Origin: Thermincola ferriacetica
GTDB taxonomy: Bacteria; Bacillota; Thermincolia; Thermincolales; Thermincolaceae
Direction of reading: 5' to 3'
Assembly (NCBI RefSeq): GCF_001263415.1
Contig: NZ_LGTE01000004.1
Location: 92,514 to 156,513, forward strand
DNA length: 64,000 nucleotides
Shown here: positions 35,180 through 44,569 of the stretch, one piece after another
Position numbering within the stretch: the first letter of the stretch is position 1
Layout: each line of letters starts with the position of its first letter
Translations under genes and position numbers: made by a program
The notes under the pieces: model-generated
Database searches by the model: none
What the model was told of the DNA's origin: nothing
What the model saw: the letters and a program-made list of their open reading frames with translations, nothing else

Positions 35180-35220
35180 ATAAAAAGGAGCTATCCTTAA
35201 GTCATTTGAGGATAGCCCCT
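35180..35220 (-). terminator. Terminator of the suf operon
   Basis: Minus-strand GGGGCTATCCT and AGGATAGCTCC (35187-35220) form a stem followed by TTTTTATTTAT. It lies directly after the sufB-like stop. Confidence 0.85.
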
Positions 35221-35227
35221 TGGCTGC

Positions 35228-36145
35228 CTACTTTAAAAATCCTTGGAGAATTGTTTCTTCAGCTTCCGCTTCCGTTAGTCCCAGCGACATAAGCTTGATT
35301 AACTGCTCGCCCGCTATTTTTCCGATAGCCGCTTCATGTACCAACTGGGCGTCAGGATGATTGGCTGCTATTTCAGGCACAGACCGGACGTGGGCCTGGT
35401 GCATGATAATCGAGTCGCACTGTACGTGAGCGCGGCACCTGTTAAACCCTACCACTCGCGGGTAGAAAATCTGCCTGGAATTGTCCTGGGCTACTGAACG
35501 GGATATGACCTGGGTAGATGCATCCTGGCCAATGAGTTCTACCAGTATATTGGATTCGGCTAACTGCTGCCCGTGGGTAAGCATGCGTTCTGTGACCAAA
35601 AGGTGAGCATCTTTGTGAAGCCTGGCTTTAGTCTCTCTCCTGGTGCTGTCAACACCCCTGATCTGCACCAGTTCCAACTCGGCATAGCCACCCTCTTCAA
35701 TTTCAATAATGGTTACCGGATTGAGGATTTTTTCCCCTTTGCCCTCACCCTCGCCATAGTGCTTTTCTATGTAACGCATCCGGGCACCCTTGCGGATGAT
35801 AAAGTCGTGAATGCCGTTATGTTCAGCCTTACTTTCGCCCGGGTTATGAATGCCGCAGCCGGCCACTACCACCACATCGGCCCCTTCACCAATGTCAAAG
35901 GTATTATATACCACATCTTCCAGTCCTTCATTGGTAATGATAACAGGAATATGCACACTTTCCCCCCTGGTTCCCGGTTTGACAATGATATCAATCCCCG
36001 GCTTGTCCTCTTTCGGTCTGATTTCTATATTGGCCGTGCTGTTGCGGCTGATACCCGTACCATTTTTTCGGATGTTGTAAGCGCCCTGGGGTATAGAATG
36101 CAAATCGGCTATTGTCTTCAATAAGTGGCTATCTAATGCATTCAT
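35228..36145 (-). CDS. SufB/SufD-family Fe-S scaffold protein (minimal SufCB system)
   Basis: This protein of about 305 residues is the beta-helix core protein of a SUF Fe-S cluster assembly system. It is shorter than SufB of the full operon (about 470). The conserved C-terminal region (GRCRAHVQCD-like segment, here FNRCRAHVQCDSI, then HEAAIGKIAGEQL) is present. With SufC as the only partner, it resembles the minimal two-gene systems (SmsCB type) of anaerobes. The ATG at 36145 is preferred, overlapping the sufC end; other in-frame starts are possible. Confidence 0.88.
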   Translation of the reverse strand: MNALDSHLLKTIADLHSIPQGAYNIRKNGTGISRNSTANIEIRPKEDKPGIDIIVKPGTRGESVHIPVIITNEGLEDVVYNTFDIGEGADVVVVAGCGIHNPGESKAEHNGIHDFIIRKGARMRYIEKHYGEGEGKGEKILNPVTIIEIEEGGYAELELVQIRGVDSTRRETKARLHKDAHLLVTERMLTHGQQLAESNILVELIGQDASTQVISRSVAQDNSRQIFYPRVVGFNRCRAHVQCDSIIMHQAHVRSVPEIAANHPDAQLVHEAAIGKIAGEQLIKLMSLGLTEAEAEETILQGFLK

Positions 36146-36878
36146 CGACGTTCTCATCCCTTTCGGTACAGTCTCTGAAGTAAGTGAATCCAATATCATT
36201 CATCATGAGCGGCCAGAGTTCATCCTTGCTGCCCTTTTCTTTCACGGTCCCGTCGGCAATCAGGATAATCTCATCGGCCAGGCTTAGAATCCGTTCCTGG
36301 TGCGAAATAATTACCAGGGTAGTATCATACTTGGTATGCACGTTTTTAAAGGTCTCCGTCAACTTACTGAAACTCCACAAATCAATACCTGCTTCCGGCT
36401 CATCGTATACTGCCACTTTCAAATTCCTCGCCAGCAGGGTGGCAATTTCGATGCGTTTTAATTCACCCCCCGACAGACTGGCATCCATTTCCCTGTCCAC
36501 ATAGTCGTGAGCGCAAAGTCCCACATCAGCCAGATAACTGCAGCCTTTTATGTCCCTGCCGGCTGCTATCTGCAACAATTCACCCACCGTAATGCCCTTA
36601 AAGCGGGGTGGCTGTTGGAAAGCGTAACCGATACCAAGCCTGGCCCGCTCATAGACACTCAAGTCTGTTATATCCTGGCCATTGAAAAGGATTTTCCCCG
36701 ACGTGGGCCTGTATATCCCCATGATGGCCTTGGCCAGGGAGGACTTACCCCCACCGTTCGGACCGGTAAAAACATAAAGGCGGTTATCTTCCAGGGTCAG
36801 GTTAATGTCTTTGAGAATCTGAACCTGTCCCTTATCCCCCTCTACTGTTAACGATAAGTTCTTTATTTCCAGCACCAA
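36129..36878 (-). CDS. sufC: SufC-type Fe-S assembly ATPase
   Basis: This 249-residue ABC ATPase has Walker A (GPNGGGKSSLAKAI), the signature LSGGELKRIEIA and Walker B (VAVYDEPEAGID). SufC powers Fe-S scaffold changes, bound to SufB/SufD. It overlaps the downstream SufB-like gene, so the two are translationally coupled. No sufS, sufU or sufE lies near, so a cysteine desulfurase must come from elsewhere, or sulfide is used directly, as proposed for minimal systems. Confidence 0.92.
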   Translation of the reverse strand: MVLEIKNLSLTVEGDKGQVQILKDINLTLEDNRLYVFTGPNGGGKSSLAKAIMGIYRPTSGKILFNGQDITDLSVYERARLGIGYAFQQPPRFKGITVGELLQIAAGRDIKGCSYLADVGLCAHDYVDREMDASLSGGELKRIEIATLLARNLKVAVYDEPEAGIDLWSFSKLTETFKNVHTKYDTTLVIISHQERILSLADEIILIADGTVKEKGSKDELWPLMMNDIGFTYFRDCTERDENVDECIR

Positions 36879-37029
36879 TATTCCCTCCTGACGGATTCCT
36901 GGTTTAAATCCAAAAACTACAGGGGTATTTTTCTTTGTCCACCCACATTTATCCTCCTGCCGGGATAAAAAAGTACAAATAATTTTGGGCAGGATTCTAC
37001 AACAATTGGATCCGGCTATTGATTAGGAG

Positions 37030-37060
37030 CTTAGAAAAAGCCGGCTATTTTATAGCCGGC
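37030..37060 (-). terminator. Terminator after the UbiB-like kinase gene
   Basis: Minus-strand GCCGGCTA and TAGCCGGC form a stem with loop TAAAA and a following TTTTTC. It directly follows the stop codon. Confidence 0.85.
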
Positions 37061-37061
37061 G

Positions 37062-38666
37062 CTACATCTTTCCCGAATATAAGATCGAAATCAACAGCCA
37101 GGTTCCCATCACGGCCGCGCCAAGAAAGCCTACCAGGCCGAACACGGAAATGCCGTAAATCTTTGGCCCCACGTTGGCATTAATTACAATGGAAGAACCA
37201 ATCACCAGAGACGAAAGGACCAGGCCAAAAACCAACCGGTTCACCATTTTATTTAATTTATTCAGCGCTTCATCCAGGTTGGTATGTTCCATCTGCACCC
37301 GAATTTTCCCCGCCAGGGCGCCGTTGATAAGCTCAAGGAGCCTAACAGGGAGTTTGGCCCCTGATTTGGTCAGGGTATAGAAATTTTCTAACTGCCGGGT
37401 CAGGTCCTGCTTTATATTCCGCTTGCTTAAAATATAACGCCTGGCGTAAGGCAAGGCCAAATCCATAATATTGATTTCGGGCGCCAGCCTGGCCACCAGC
37501 CCCTCAATGGTCACCAGCCCCTTGGCCATCATCACCAGGTCCGCAGGTATGGCGATATTGTTTTTCCGGCAGGCCTTAAAAATCTCTTCCATCATCTGCG
37601 GCACATCTATTTCATGTAGAGAAGTTACAATGTAATTATTGTATATCTGTTCTATGTCTGAATATAATTTGCGGGTATCGATGGATCCTTTTTTTATGCC
37701 AATGCGTAGAACGTCCTTCTGCATGGCCTCCACATTGCCTGTAGCTATACCGTAAATCAAGGAATTGAATTTTTCAAGCAAACTCTTGTCCAGAACGCCC
37801 ATCATGCCAAAATCCAGATAGACAATTTTACCTTCCCTGACCAGGATATTGCCGGGATGGGGATCGGCATGGAAAAAACCGTCTTCAAAAATCTGTTTTA
37901 GATAATTATCGGCCAGTTTTACGGCCACATCACGTAAATCATAACCCTCTGCCGCAAGCTGTTCCAGATGGGCAATGGGGATACCTTCCACCCGTTCCAT
38001 AACCAGGACTTCCCGGGTAGTATATTCTTCAAAAACCCTCGGGCAGGTGATATAAGCCACATCCCGGTTATACTCGTAGAATTTTTTAATGTTGTGCGCT
38101 TCCTGCTGAAAGTCCAGCTCTTTATTTGCCGCCCGCCAAAGTTCGCCGGCGGCTTCGTCCAAATCCAGCACCTCTGCCTGTGGAGCATACTTGATAAAGC
38201 GGGTTATCCGTCGGAGCAGGGCAATGTCTTTCAGCATTGTCTCCCTTGCCCCCGGGCGCTGAATCTTGACCACCACCCGGTCCCCGTTTTTCAGGACCGC
38301 CGGGTGAACAACGGCAAGCGAGGCACAGGCAATAGGTTCTTCTGCAAAAGACAGAAACAGTTCTTCTATAGGCCTTTTTAATTCGTGTTCGATTATTTCT
38401 CTGATAACTTCGTAACGTTCAGGTTTTACGTCATCCTGCAGTTTCTGAAACTCTTTGATGTAGGCCTGGGGTATAATATCGGGACGCATGGACAGCATTT
38501 GCCCGATTTTAATAAAAGTTGGCCCCAGTTCTTCCAGCGCCAACCTCAACTGTACGGGATTTGCAATCCCATTTTTCAAACCGTGTTTTAAAAAAACCGA
38601 AACAATCTCTTTCAGCCTCTGTTTTTCACTTTTCAATTGACCGGCTCTTTGATTATTAGTATCCAT
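37062..38666 (-). CDS. ABC1/UbiB-family atypical kinase
   Basis: This 534-residue membrane-bound protein-kinase-like ATPase is related to UbiB/AarF/Coq8. It has the KxGQ-type motif (FIKIGQMLSMRPDI), a modified Ala-rich loop (CASLAVVHPA), VVVKIQRPGA, HADPHPGNILV and LDFGMMG. Two C-terminal transmembrane helices are visible. In ubiquinone organisms it supports quinone synthesis; in Firmicutes the role is unknown but may be isoprenoid-linked. It lies 9 bases after a phasin-like gene, a pairing I have seen in related genomes. Confidence 0.9.
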   Translation of the reverse strand: MDTNNQRAGQLKSEKQRLKEIVSVFLKHGLKNGIANPVQLRLALEELGPTFIKIGQMLSMRPDIIPQAYIKEFQKLQDDVKPERYEVIREIIEHELKRPIEELFLSFAEEPIACASLAVVHPAVLKNGDRVVVKIQRPGARETMLKDIALLRRITRFIKYAPQAEVLDLDEAAGELWRAANKELDFQQEAHNIKKFYEYNRDVAYITCPRVFEEYTTREVLVMERVEGIPIAHLEQLAAEGYDLRDVAVKLADNYLKQIFEDGFFHADPHPGNILVREGKIVYLDFGMMGVLDKSLLEKFNSLIYGIATGNVEAMQKDVLRIGIKKGSIDTRKLYSDIEQIYNNYIVTSLHEIDVPQMMEEIFKACRKNNIAIPADLVMMAKGLVTIEGLVARLAPEINIMDLALPYARRYILSKRNIKQDLTRQLENFYTLTKSGAKLPVRLLELINGALAGKIRVQMEHTNLDEALNKLNKMVNRLVFGLVLSSLVIGSSIVINANVGPKIYGISVFGLVGFLGAAVMGTWLLISILYSGKM

Positions 38667-38675
38667 AGCGCTCGT

Positions 38676-38984
38676 TTACTTATTTTCCAGGTTCTTAATC
38701 ATTTCTTTCAGCTCGGTAAGTTCCTTTTCCACCCCGGCTTTGAATTCCGCAAATTCTTTTTTCGACACCAGGTTTAAACCCGCCAACAGCTCGCTGTAAG
38801 CCTCGGAACCGGCAGCAGCAGTTTTGCTTAGTTTCTTTTTCAGTTCAGCATTTAATTCTTTGCCCTGTTCTATGGAAATTTCCCCTTTTTTTACCAGTTC
38901 CTCTATAACGGCAGCGCCTTTTTCATATCCGTAGGCAATAGTACCGATACCGGCCAGCAACAGGTTTTTTAGAGTTTTTTCCAT
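38676..38984 (-). CDS. Phasin-like coiled-coil protein
   Basis: This 102-residue protein has an N-terminal amphipathic or hydrophobic segment (NLLLAGIGTIAYGYEKG) and a long helical, Glu/Lys-rich C-terminus predicted as coiled coil, like small phasin-related proteins. The ATG at 38984 follows AGGGGG. It is co-transcribed with the UbiB-like kinase. No polyhydroxyalkanoate synthase is in the window, so a storage-granule role is not supported. Confidence 0.75.
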   Translation of the reverse strand: MEKTLKNLLLAGIGTIAYGYEKGAAVIEELVKKGEISIEQGKELNAELKKKLSKTAAAGSEAYSELLAGLNLVSKKEFAEFKAGVEKELTELKEMIKNLENK

Positions 38985-39111
38985 GGTCATACCCCCTGAA
39001 ATAAAATTTGCAATCCTTAACTTGATAATAACAAAAATACCAATATACAGCAAGCTGCAGGCAAAGCTGCCATAAAAGCTTCCTTAATAGCCTTCCCCAC
39101 CGGGCCAGACA

Positions 39112-39432
39112 TTATTTCGCCACTAATGCCATTACAAACATGCCGGTAACGAGGGTCCAGACCATATTCCGCGTTTTTATAGCTATCAGAAAAGCAGGAA
39201 TTGATGTAATGAGGAAATCATTATGTAAGGAAACGTTCATCTGTCCATCGGGCATGACAACAGAGGGTACAATTATAGCTGCTAATACAGCCGCCGGAAT
39301 AAATCCCAACCAGTCAATGACCGGCTGCGGAATTTTCATTTTGCTGAGGATGACCATGGGCAGCAGGCGGGGTAGATAATTTACTACCCACATCCCCAGT
39401 ATTAAAAGGTAGATTTTTGCCTGTCCCGACAT
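39112..39432 (-). CDS. azlD: AzlD-type small subunit of a branched-chain amino acid exporter
   Basis: This 106-residue hydrophobic protein of the AzlD family has about four helices with the typical LPRLLPM motif near the N-terminus. It overlaps the azlC stop by 31 bases, so it is translationally coupled. AzlCD exports branched-chain amino acids or analogues. Confidence 0.9.
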   Translation of the reverse strand: MSGQAKIYLLILGMWVVNYLPRLLPMVILSKMKIPQPVIDWLGFIPAAVLAAIIVPSVVMPDGQMNVSLHNDFLITSIPAFLIAIKTRNMVWTLVTGMFVMALVAK

Positions 39433-40094
39433 AAAACCACCCCTATCGCCGCCGCCATAACCGTGGCAATAATAATATTGACACTGCTGTCAGTAAACAA
39501 TGCTATAGTTAAAGATAACAACCCGGATATTACGGCTACCCATAAATTTATTCTGTTTTTCACCTGCATCACCAGCAGGGCAATAAACATAGCCGGCAGG
39601 GCAAAATTAACACCGAACCGGTCCATATCTGGTATGATGTTCCCCAACGCAGCCCCGATTGCCGAGTTGGTTATCCAGGACAGGTGCGAAAAAAAGTTGA
39701 CTCCGAGCATAAAATCACGGTCAGCTTCCTGTTTATCAAACTGGGCCATATTCAATGTAAAGGTTTCGTCAGTGATGCCAAAAGCCAGAATAGACTGGAC
39801 CCAGGTAGGCATTTTTTTCACATAAGGGGCCATAGAAGCGCTAAAGAGTAAGTAACGCAGGTTTACCAGAAAGTTGGTCAGCAAAATTGCTGGAATGCTT
39901 GCTCCGGCCCCCAGCATTCCCACGGCAACAAACTGCCCCGAGCCGGTAAAAGATGTCAGTGACATTAATGTCGTCTGCAAAACATCGAGCCCTTTTTCCC
40001 GGGCTATAACACCAAAGGCAATCCCCAAAGGCGTATATCCAAGCATAATCGGTAAGGCCTTTTTACCTCCGGCCAAAAAAGTTGCTCTACTCAT
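39402..40094 (-). CDS. azlC: AzlC-type large subunit of a branched-chain amino acid exporter
   Basis: This 230-residue membrane protein of the AzlC/YgaZ family has about seven helices and the GYTPLGIAFGVIA and SFTGSGQFVA motifs of the family. It partners with AzlD. Its start lies 71 bases after the marR-like gene on the same strand. Confidence 0.92.
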   Translation of the reverse strand: MSRATFLAGGKKALPIMLGYTPLGIAFGVIAREKGLDVLQTTLMSLTSFTGSGQFVAVGMLGAGASIPAILLTNFLVNLRYLLFSASMAPYVKKMPTWVQSILAFGITDETFTLNMAQFDKQEADRDFMLGVNFFSHLSWITNSAIGAALGNIIPDMDRFGVNFALPAMFIALLVMQVKNRINLWVAVISGLLSLTIALFTDSSVNIIIATVMAAAIGVVLCRDRQKSTF

Positions 40095-40164
40095 TGCTTT
40101 TTCTCATCTCCGGATTTTGCGTAATACAATTTTGCATAATATAATAGATATCTTAACACATCCT

Positions 40165-40641
40165 TTATTTCGGTTCAATGTCAATATTGTTAAATCTTTT
40201 AGATTTCGATTCCATCAAAGAATTCAGGCGCTTTAACCCATATATAATTTTTTCTATTTCTTCTCTGTCCACCCCTTCCAGCAAGCCGGCCAGGTAATTA
40301 TGCTTGATCATATTCATAGATTCCTTTATTTCCAGCATCCTGGGTGTAAGGGATATCTTGACTGTTCTTCGGTCGCCGGTATCTCGCAACCTGGTCACTG
40401 CACCCTGCTGTTCCAGCCTGTCCACTATACCGGATACAGTGCTTTTGGCCAGGCCCATCCGCTCGCTCAGTTCCTTCAGGGTGATCTCGGGGTAATTATA
40501 CAGTTCCTGCATCAACATTAGCTGGGGCACGGTAAAGCCATAGTCGCTGATCTGTTCCAGCATCTGGCAGCGAAAATTCTTTAACAGGCTTCTGAACAGA
40601 CTCTTAATTTCCTCAGCATAGTCTCTGATTTTGTCTTCCAT
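40165..40641 (-). CDS. MarR-family regulator of the emrAB-like operon
   Basis: This 158-residue winged-helix protein has LKELSERMGLAKSTVSGIVDRLEQQGAVTRLRDTGDRRT as the DNA-reading part. It lies 14 bases after the emrB-like gene in the same operon. The palindrome ahead of emrA (42961-42978) is the likely binding site, giving autoregulation. The ligand is unknown. Confidence 0.9.
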   Translation of the reverse strand: MEDKIRDYAEEIKSLFRSLLKNFRCQMLEQISDYGFTVPQLMLMQELYNYPEITLKELSERMGLAKSTVSGIVDRLEQQGAVTRLRDTGDRRTVKISLTPRMLEIKESMNMIKHNYLAGLLEGVDREEIEKIIYGLKRLNSLMESKSKRFNNIDIEPK

Positions 40642-40655
40642 TTGCCGTACACCAC

Positions 40656-42236
40656 CTATTCAAACATTACCAGGTGTTCATCCTTCTGTTTGCTGCTTTT
40701 TTTGCCGCGCATCAGCAGGGCCAGCGGGATAGTAACCAATATAATCAGAACTGTCACAAACAGGGTATCGTTGATTGCCTGCACAGCAGCCTCTTTTGCT
40801 ACCAAACCGAATACGGTACTTACAGATATACCCTGGGCTTCTCCGGCAGGCACACCCTGTTGACTTAACCATCCCTGTATACGGCCAAATAACTCCACGC
40901 TGTTAGCGTCAAAGTACGATACTTGTTCCGCCAATCTGATGTAATTAACAGCCTGCCGGTTTGTCATGATGGTTGTCAGAATGGTTATGCCCACAGAACC
41001 GGCCACCTGCCGTATAACATTTTGCAGGGCCGATGCCCGGGCCACCAAATGCGAAGGGACCGAGTTCATTCCCGCTGTTGTAATAGGCATCATGGCCAGG
41101 CCCAGCCCCACTCCCCGCACGGCCATCAGCCACATAACCGTATGAGAATTTGTATCCAGGGTAAGCCGGGACAATTGATAAGTGGACAGCATCAAAATCA
41201 GCAGGCCGGGAATAACCACAGGTTTGGCCCCAAACTTGTCAAAGAGTTTTCCCCCGACCGGCATCATTATTCCTGTGGCTACAGCCCCAGGAAACATGAT
41301 CAAGCCTGTCTGCATAGCAGAATAACCCTGCAGGTTCTGAAAAAACAGGGGCAGTAAAAAAACTCCCCCAAAAAGGGCAATGTTGGTAATACTCGATATG
41401 ATAATGCTCAGCGTATAAGGCCATATCTTTAAAACCCGCAGGTCCAGCAGGGGATCGTCGCGGGTTAGCTCATTGGCCGCAAAGAGCATCAGGCTGAAAA
41501 TACCCAGCACCAGCAGAAAAACGTTTTTAAATTCGTTCCAGTCTATGGTTGAACCTTCACCAAGCACATATAGTATACTCACTAAGCCAACAGTAGATGA
41601 TACAAACCCCAGGTAATCAAATCCCCTGGAAGGTTTGCGCGGCGATTCCTTAAGCAACAGGCCCGCCAGGATTACGCCAATAATACCCACGGGAATGTTA
41701 ATGGTAAAAATCAGGCGCCAATTCAAATGCTCTACTATATACCCGCTCAGCGTAGGGCCGATAGCCGGGGCAGCCATGGCTGCTATACCCCAGATGCCCA
41801 AAGCCATACCCCGTTCTTTGGCAGGAATAACCTGGTAGATGATAGACATACTTATGGGCATAATCATGCCACCGCCCAAAGCCTGGATAATCCGCGCGAC
41901 AATCATGGCCGAGTTGCTCCAGGCAAAACCGCACAGAGCCGAACCGACGGTAAAGGCGCCCAGGGCCCAAATATACATTTTCTTGGTCCCGAAGGTATCA
42001 CTCAGGTACCCGGTAAGCGGGATAACCGGCCCCATAGTTAACATATAAGCGGTGATGACCCACTGTATCTGGTCGGTGGAGACCCCGAAAACATTCATCA
42101 TCTTGGGAATGGCAATATTGACGATACTGGTGTCAAGGATGGCCATAAAAGTACCGACGACAACAACGATGAGAGCCAGCCATTTATAAAGATTATCCTG
42201 ATGACCGGCATTCGTATGACCGGCTGCAGCGTTCAT
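40656..42236 (-). CDS. EmrB/QacA-type drug:H+ antiporter (MFS, DHA2)
   Basis: This 526-residue protein has 14 predicted helices. DHA2 motifs are visible: DTSIVNIAIPKM in TM1, GYLSDTFGTKKM in the first loop and GGGMIMPISMSIIY in TM4. It pumps drugs or toxic lipophiles together with the adaptor encoded 10 bases upstream. Confidence 0.93.
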   Translation of the reverse strand: MNAAAGHTNAGHQDNLYKWLALIVVVVGTFMAILDTSIVNIAIPKMMNVFGVSTDQIQWVITAYMLTMGPVIPLTGYLSDTFGTKKMYIWALGAFTVGSALCGFAWSNSAMIVARIIQALGGGMIMPISMSIIYQVIPAKERGMALGIWGIAAMAAPAIGPTLSGYIVEHLNWRLIFTINIPVGIIGVILAGLLLKESPRKPSRGFDYLGFVSSTVGLVSILYVLGEGSTIDWNEFKNVFLLVLGIFSLMLFAANELTRDDPLLDLRVLKIWPYTLSIIISSITNIALFGGVFLLPLFFQNLQGYSAMQTGLIMFPGAVATGIMMPVGGKLFDKFGAKPVVIPGLLILMLSTYQLSRLTLDTNSHTVMWLMAVRGVGLGLAMMPITTAGMNSVPSHLVARASALQNVIRQVAGSVGITILTTIMTNRQAVNYIRLAEQVSYFDANSVELFGRIQGWLSQQGVPAGEAQGISVSTVFGLVAKEAAVQAINDTLFVTVLIILVTIPLALLMRGKKSSKQKDEHLVMFE

Positions 42237-42246
42237 ACGCCCACCC

Positions 42247-42900
42247 CTACCTAACCCGGATTTTTACAACGGCGCTGGTTCCCGGCTTAAGGGTTACATC
42301 ATGCTGTTCAAGCTGAATTTTCACCGGGACCTTTTGTACCACTTTAGTAAAATTGCCTCCTGTGGACGACGGAAGGAGGGAAAAAGTCGCCGTTGTGGCC
42401 TGTCCTATTGAAACAACCCGGCCCGTAAAATTCCGGTCTCCGTATTCATCAATTTTGATGTCCGCCTTTTGCCCTTCTTTTATCCGGGCCACCTTTGTCT
42501 CATCTATATTGGCGCTGATATAAAGTTTAGCCGGGTCTACCAGCATGGCTAACATCTGTCCCGGAGCCACCACCTCACCGACAGTCCCCTGTTTTTTCAG
42601 CACAATACCGGTAATGGGAGCTCTGATGTTCGCCATTTCCAGGTTGGCATCAGGCAGGTTGGTAGCCTCCTGCTGTCCCAAAATCTGGTCCTTATGTACC
42701 ATCTGGCCCTCTTCTACATTAAACTCCTTTAATTTGGCCGCTATTTGGGGGCTGACCCGCACCAGATCGCCGGTAACCCTGGCATCCTCCGTGGTGACAT
42801 AATAAGTGTTTTCATACCAGTAATATCCGCCCACGCCGGCCATCGCCGCCAACATCAAGATCAGGACTGAAAAAATAATAACTTTCCTTTTCCCGTTCAT
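42247..42900 (-). CDS. EmrA-like membrane fusion protein, short form
   Basis: This 217-residue HlyD-family adaptor has one N-terminal helix, a biotinyl-lipoyl half (EDARVTGDLVRVSPQIAAKLKEFNVEEGQMVHKDQIL, ANIRAPITGIVLKK) and a beta-barrel domain. The long coiled-coil hairpin of Gram-negative EmrA is missing, as expected in a cell without an outer membrane. The ATG at 42900 follows GGGGAGAG; the frame continues up to 42927. Confidence 0.9.
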   Translation of the reverse strand: MNGKRKVIIFSVLILMLAAMAGVGGYYWYENTYYVTTEDARVTGDLVRVSPQIAAKLKEFNVEEGQMVHKDQILGQQEATNLPDANLEMANIRAPITGIVLKKQGTVGEVVAPGQMLAMLVDPAKLYISANIDETKVARIKEGQKADIKIDEYGDRNFTGRVVSIGQATTATFSLLPSSTGGNFTKVVQKVPVKIQLEQHDVTLKPGTSAVVKIRVR

Positions 42901-42931
42901 CCAATCTCTCCCCTCTTCCCTTTCCATTCCA

Positions 42932-42978
42932 ATTATTGTTCATATTTGTTAGCATACTTATTGTTCTTATGCGAACAA
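42932..42978 (-). promoter_or_regulatory. MarR operator and promoter of the emrAB-marR operon
   Basis: TTGTTC-TTATGC-GAACAA (42961-42978) is a perfect palindrome except in its 6-base centre. A second, imperfect copy lies at about 42936-42954. On the minus strand TTGTTC of the palindrome can serve as -35 with TATGCT 16 bases on, so a bound repressor would block RNA polymerase. Confidence 0.65.
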
Positions 42979-43100
42979 TTATAACATAAAAAAAATTATT
43001 TTAAAATAACATTGCCCGCATCATCCGGGCATTGACAACGCATAATATTTAAGCATCTCGCCATTTTTTATTCCCGGCATAATAATAAGACCTCTAATTC

Positions 43101-43577
43101 TTAGAGATCTTTAACAGAACATTTTATCTTTTTATAAATTTTCATAAAATCTTCGGAACTAACAATTTTAACTCTAAATCCTTCCACTGAATGCAAACCA
43201 CTTTTGAAATCATCTGTTATTAGATAGTCCGCGTTCCCTTCAAGGGCACACTTCAAAAACATTTCATCATATTTATCGTTTAACTTTGGACATTCAGTAT
43301 CAATTGTGTTAACTGAGTCAGCTTCATAGAATACCTCGCTCAGCAAAAAAAGAAGTCGCAGCCGAGGACGTTTACTACTCATATTTTTAACACTGAATTT
43401 TTTGACTATATAAAAAAGCTCGCCAATTGTTTCTTGAGAGAATAGAAGCTTTATTTTATTATTATCAACCAAGCTTAGTATTTCATTACAAACCTCATCA
43501 CCGTCGAACCATGACTTAACGAAAATATTAGTATCAATTACAACTCTAGGTTTGTTTCTCATACCTTTTGATACCAA
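43101..43577 (-). CDS. PIN-domain toxin (COG1569-like)
   Basis: This 158-residue PIN-domain RNase is the likely toxin of a type II pair. The acidic catalytic residues are in VVIDTNIF, ETIGELF, DKYDEMFLKCA and YLITDDFKSG. The start is probably the TTG at 43577 (GAGG 8 bases upstream), with ATG at 43562 as alternative. It overlaps the antitoxin gene by 32 bases. Confidence 0.85.
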   Translation of the reverse strand: MVSKGMRNKPRVVIDTNIFVKSWFDGDEVCNEILSLVDNNKIKLLFSQETIGELFYIVKKFSVKNMSSKRPRLRLLFLLSEVFYEADSVNTIDTECPKLNDKYDEMFLKCALEGNADYLITDDFKSGLHSVEGFRVKIVSSEDFMKIYKKIKCSVKDL

Positions 43578-43698
43578 GAGATTTCCTCGCTTCGTTTGAA
43601 GTCAGTCCTTTTTGTTTCATTGAATTTTGAATGAGTTGCCTCATGTTAGCCATGGCAAACAGTTTGTTTGGTTCCTTTTCTTTAAGTAAAGTATTCAT
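43546..43698 (-). CDS. Short antitoxin upstream of the PIN toxin
   Basis: This 50-residue protein starts at an ATG with AAAGGAGG upstream. It is basic and helical with no recognised DNA-binding motif. Its position directly before and overlapping a PIN toxin gene marks it as the cognate antitoxin. The longer open frame to 43758 has no ribosome-binding site. Confidence 0.7.
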   Translation of the reverse strand: MNTLLKEKEPNKLFAMANMRQLIQNSMKQKGLTSNEARKSLGIKRYEKQT

Positions 43699-43832
43699 TC
43701 TTATACCTCCTTTTGAGGTAAATTTCCGATTAAGAGTACTTCTTCTTTGTCTAACCATATTATACCATCTCCAAATAAACTCTTCAATTCAATACATAGT
43801 ATTCGCCAATAAAATTAAAATGCCAATTGTTG

Positions 43833-44543
43833 TCATGATTTTGGTAACTTGATCTTCTTTTCAATGTTATTAAGTAATATTGCCAGTTGTTTTTTTATTT
43901 TTTCCAAATTCTCAGTCTCGGACAACATTTTGGCTGCGCTTTGAATATACTTTTCTTCAACCAATTCCCCATTACAGTGCTCAATCAGTTTTTCTATGCT
44001 TGCCTTTGAAGTTTCCAGGTGAAACTGTAACCCCAGAACCCTGCCTTTATATTCAAAAGCCTGGTTCTGACAGGCCGCACTTTCTGCAAGCCTGACTGCT
44101 CCCGGCGGAATGGTAAAGGTATCCCCATGCCAGTGAAAAGCGACAAACTCGTCGCTAAGGCCGTCAAATAACCCGGAATTGCTTGCTTCGGGGATTTTTC
44201 TTACCGGAAACCAACCTATCTCCTTGTACTCGTTCCGAATTACTTTTCCCCCCAAAACATCAGCTATCAATTGTGCTCCAAGGCATATACCCATCACAAA
44301 TTTGCCGGCATTAATGGCATTTCTTATAAACTCTTTTTCATTAATTAACCAGGGATATTCAACTTCTTCATAAATGTTCATCGGTCCACCCATCACGATT
44401 AGCCATTCAAACCGGTCAAGGGCCGGTAAAGTTTCGTCCATATACAATCTTGTTACCGATACTTCATGGCCTTTTTCTCCAGCCCACACTTCAATATTGG
44501 CTAAATCCTCAAAGGGCACGTGCTGCAAGTAATGTATTCTCAT
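43833..44543 (-). CDS. Class I glutamine amidotransferase, GMP-synthase-like
   Basis: This 236-residue single-domain protein has the nucleophile Cys in MGICLGAQLIA and the His/Glu pair in LQFHLETSK, the complete class I triad. It lacks a synthetase domain, like GuaA1-type or YfeJ-type stand-alone proteins. The substrate is unknown. The AGGGGG-type site at the ATG (44543) is good. It has no operon partner. Confidence 0.88.
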   Translation of the reverse strand: MRIHYLQHVPFEDLANIEVWAGEKGHEVSVTRLYMDETLPALDRFEWLIVMGGPMNIYEEVEYPWLINEKEFIRNAINAGKFVMGICLGAQLIADVLGGKVIRNEYKEIGWFPVRKIPEASNSGLFDGLSDEFVAFHWHGDTFTIPPGAVRLAESAACQNQAFEYKGRVLGLQFHLETSKASIEKLIEHCNGELVEEKYIQSAAKMLSETENLEKIKKQLAILLNNIEKKIKLPKS

Positions 44544-44569
44544 GCTTATTCCCCCTCATTGTCTGATTA

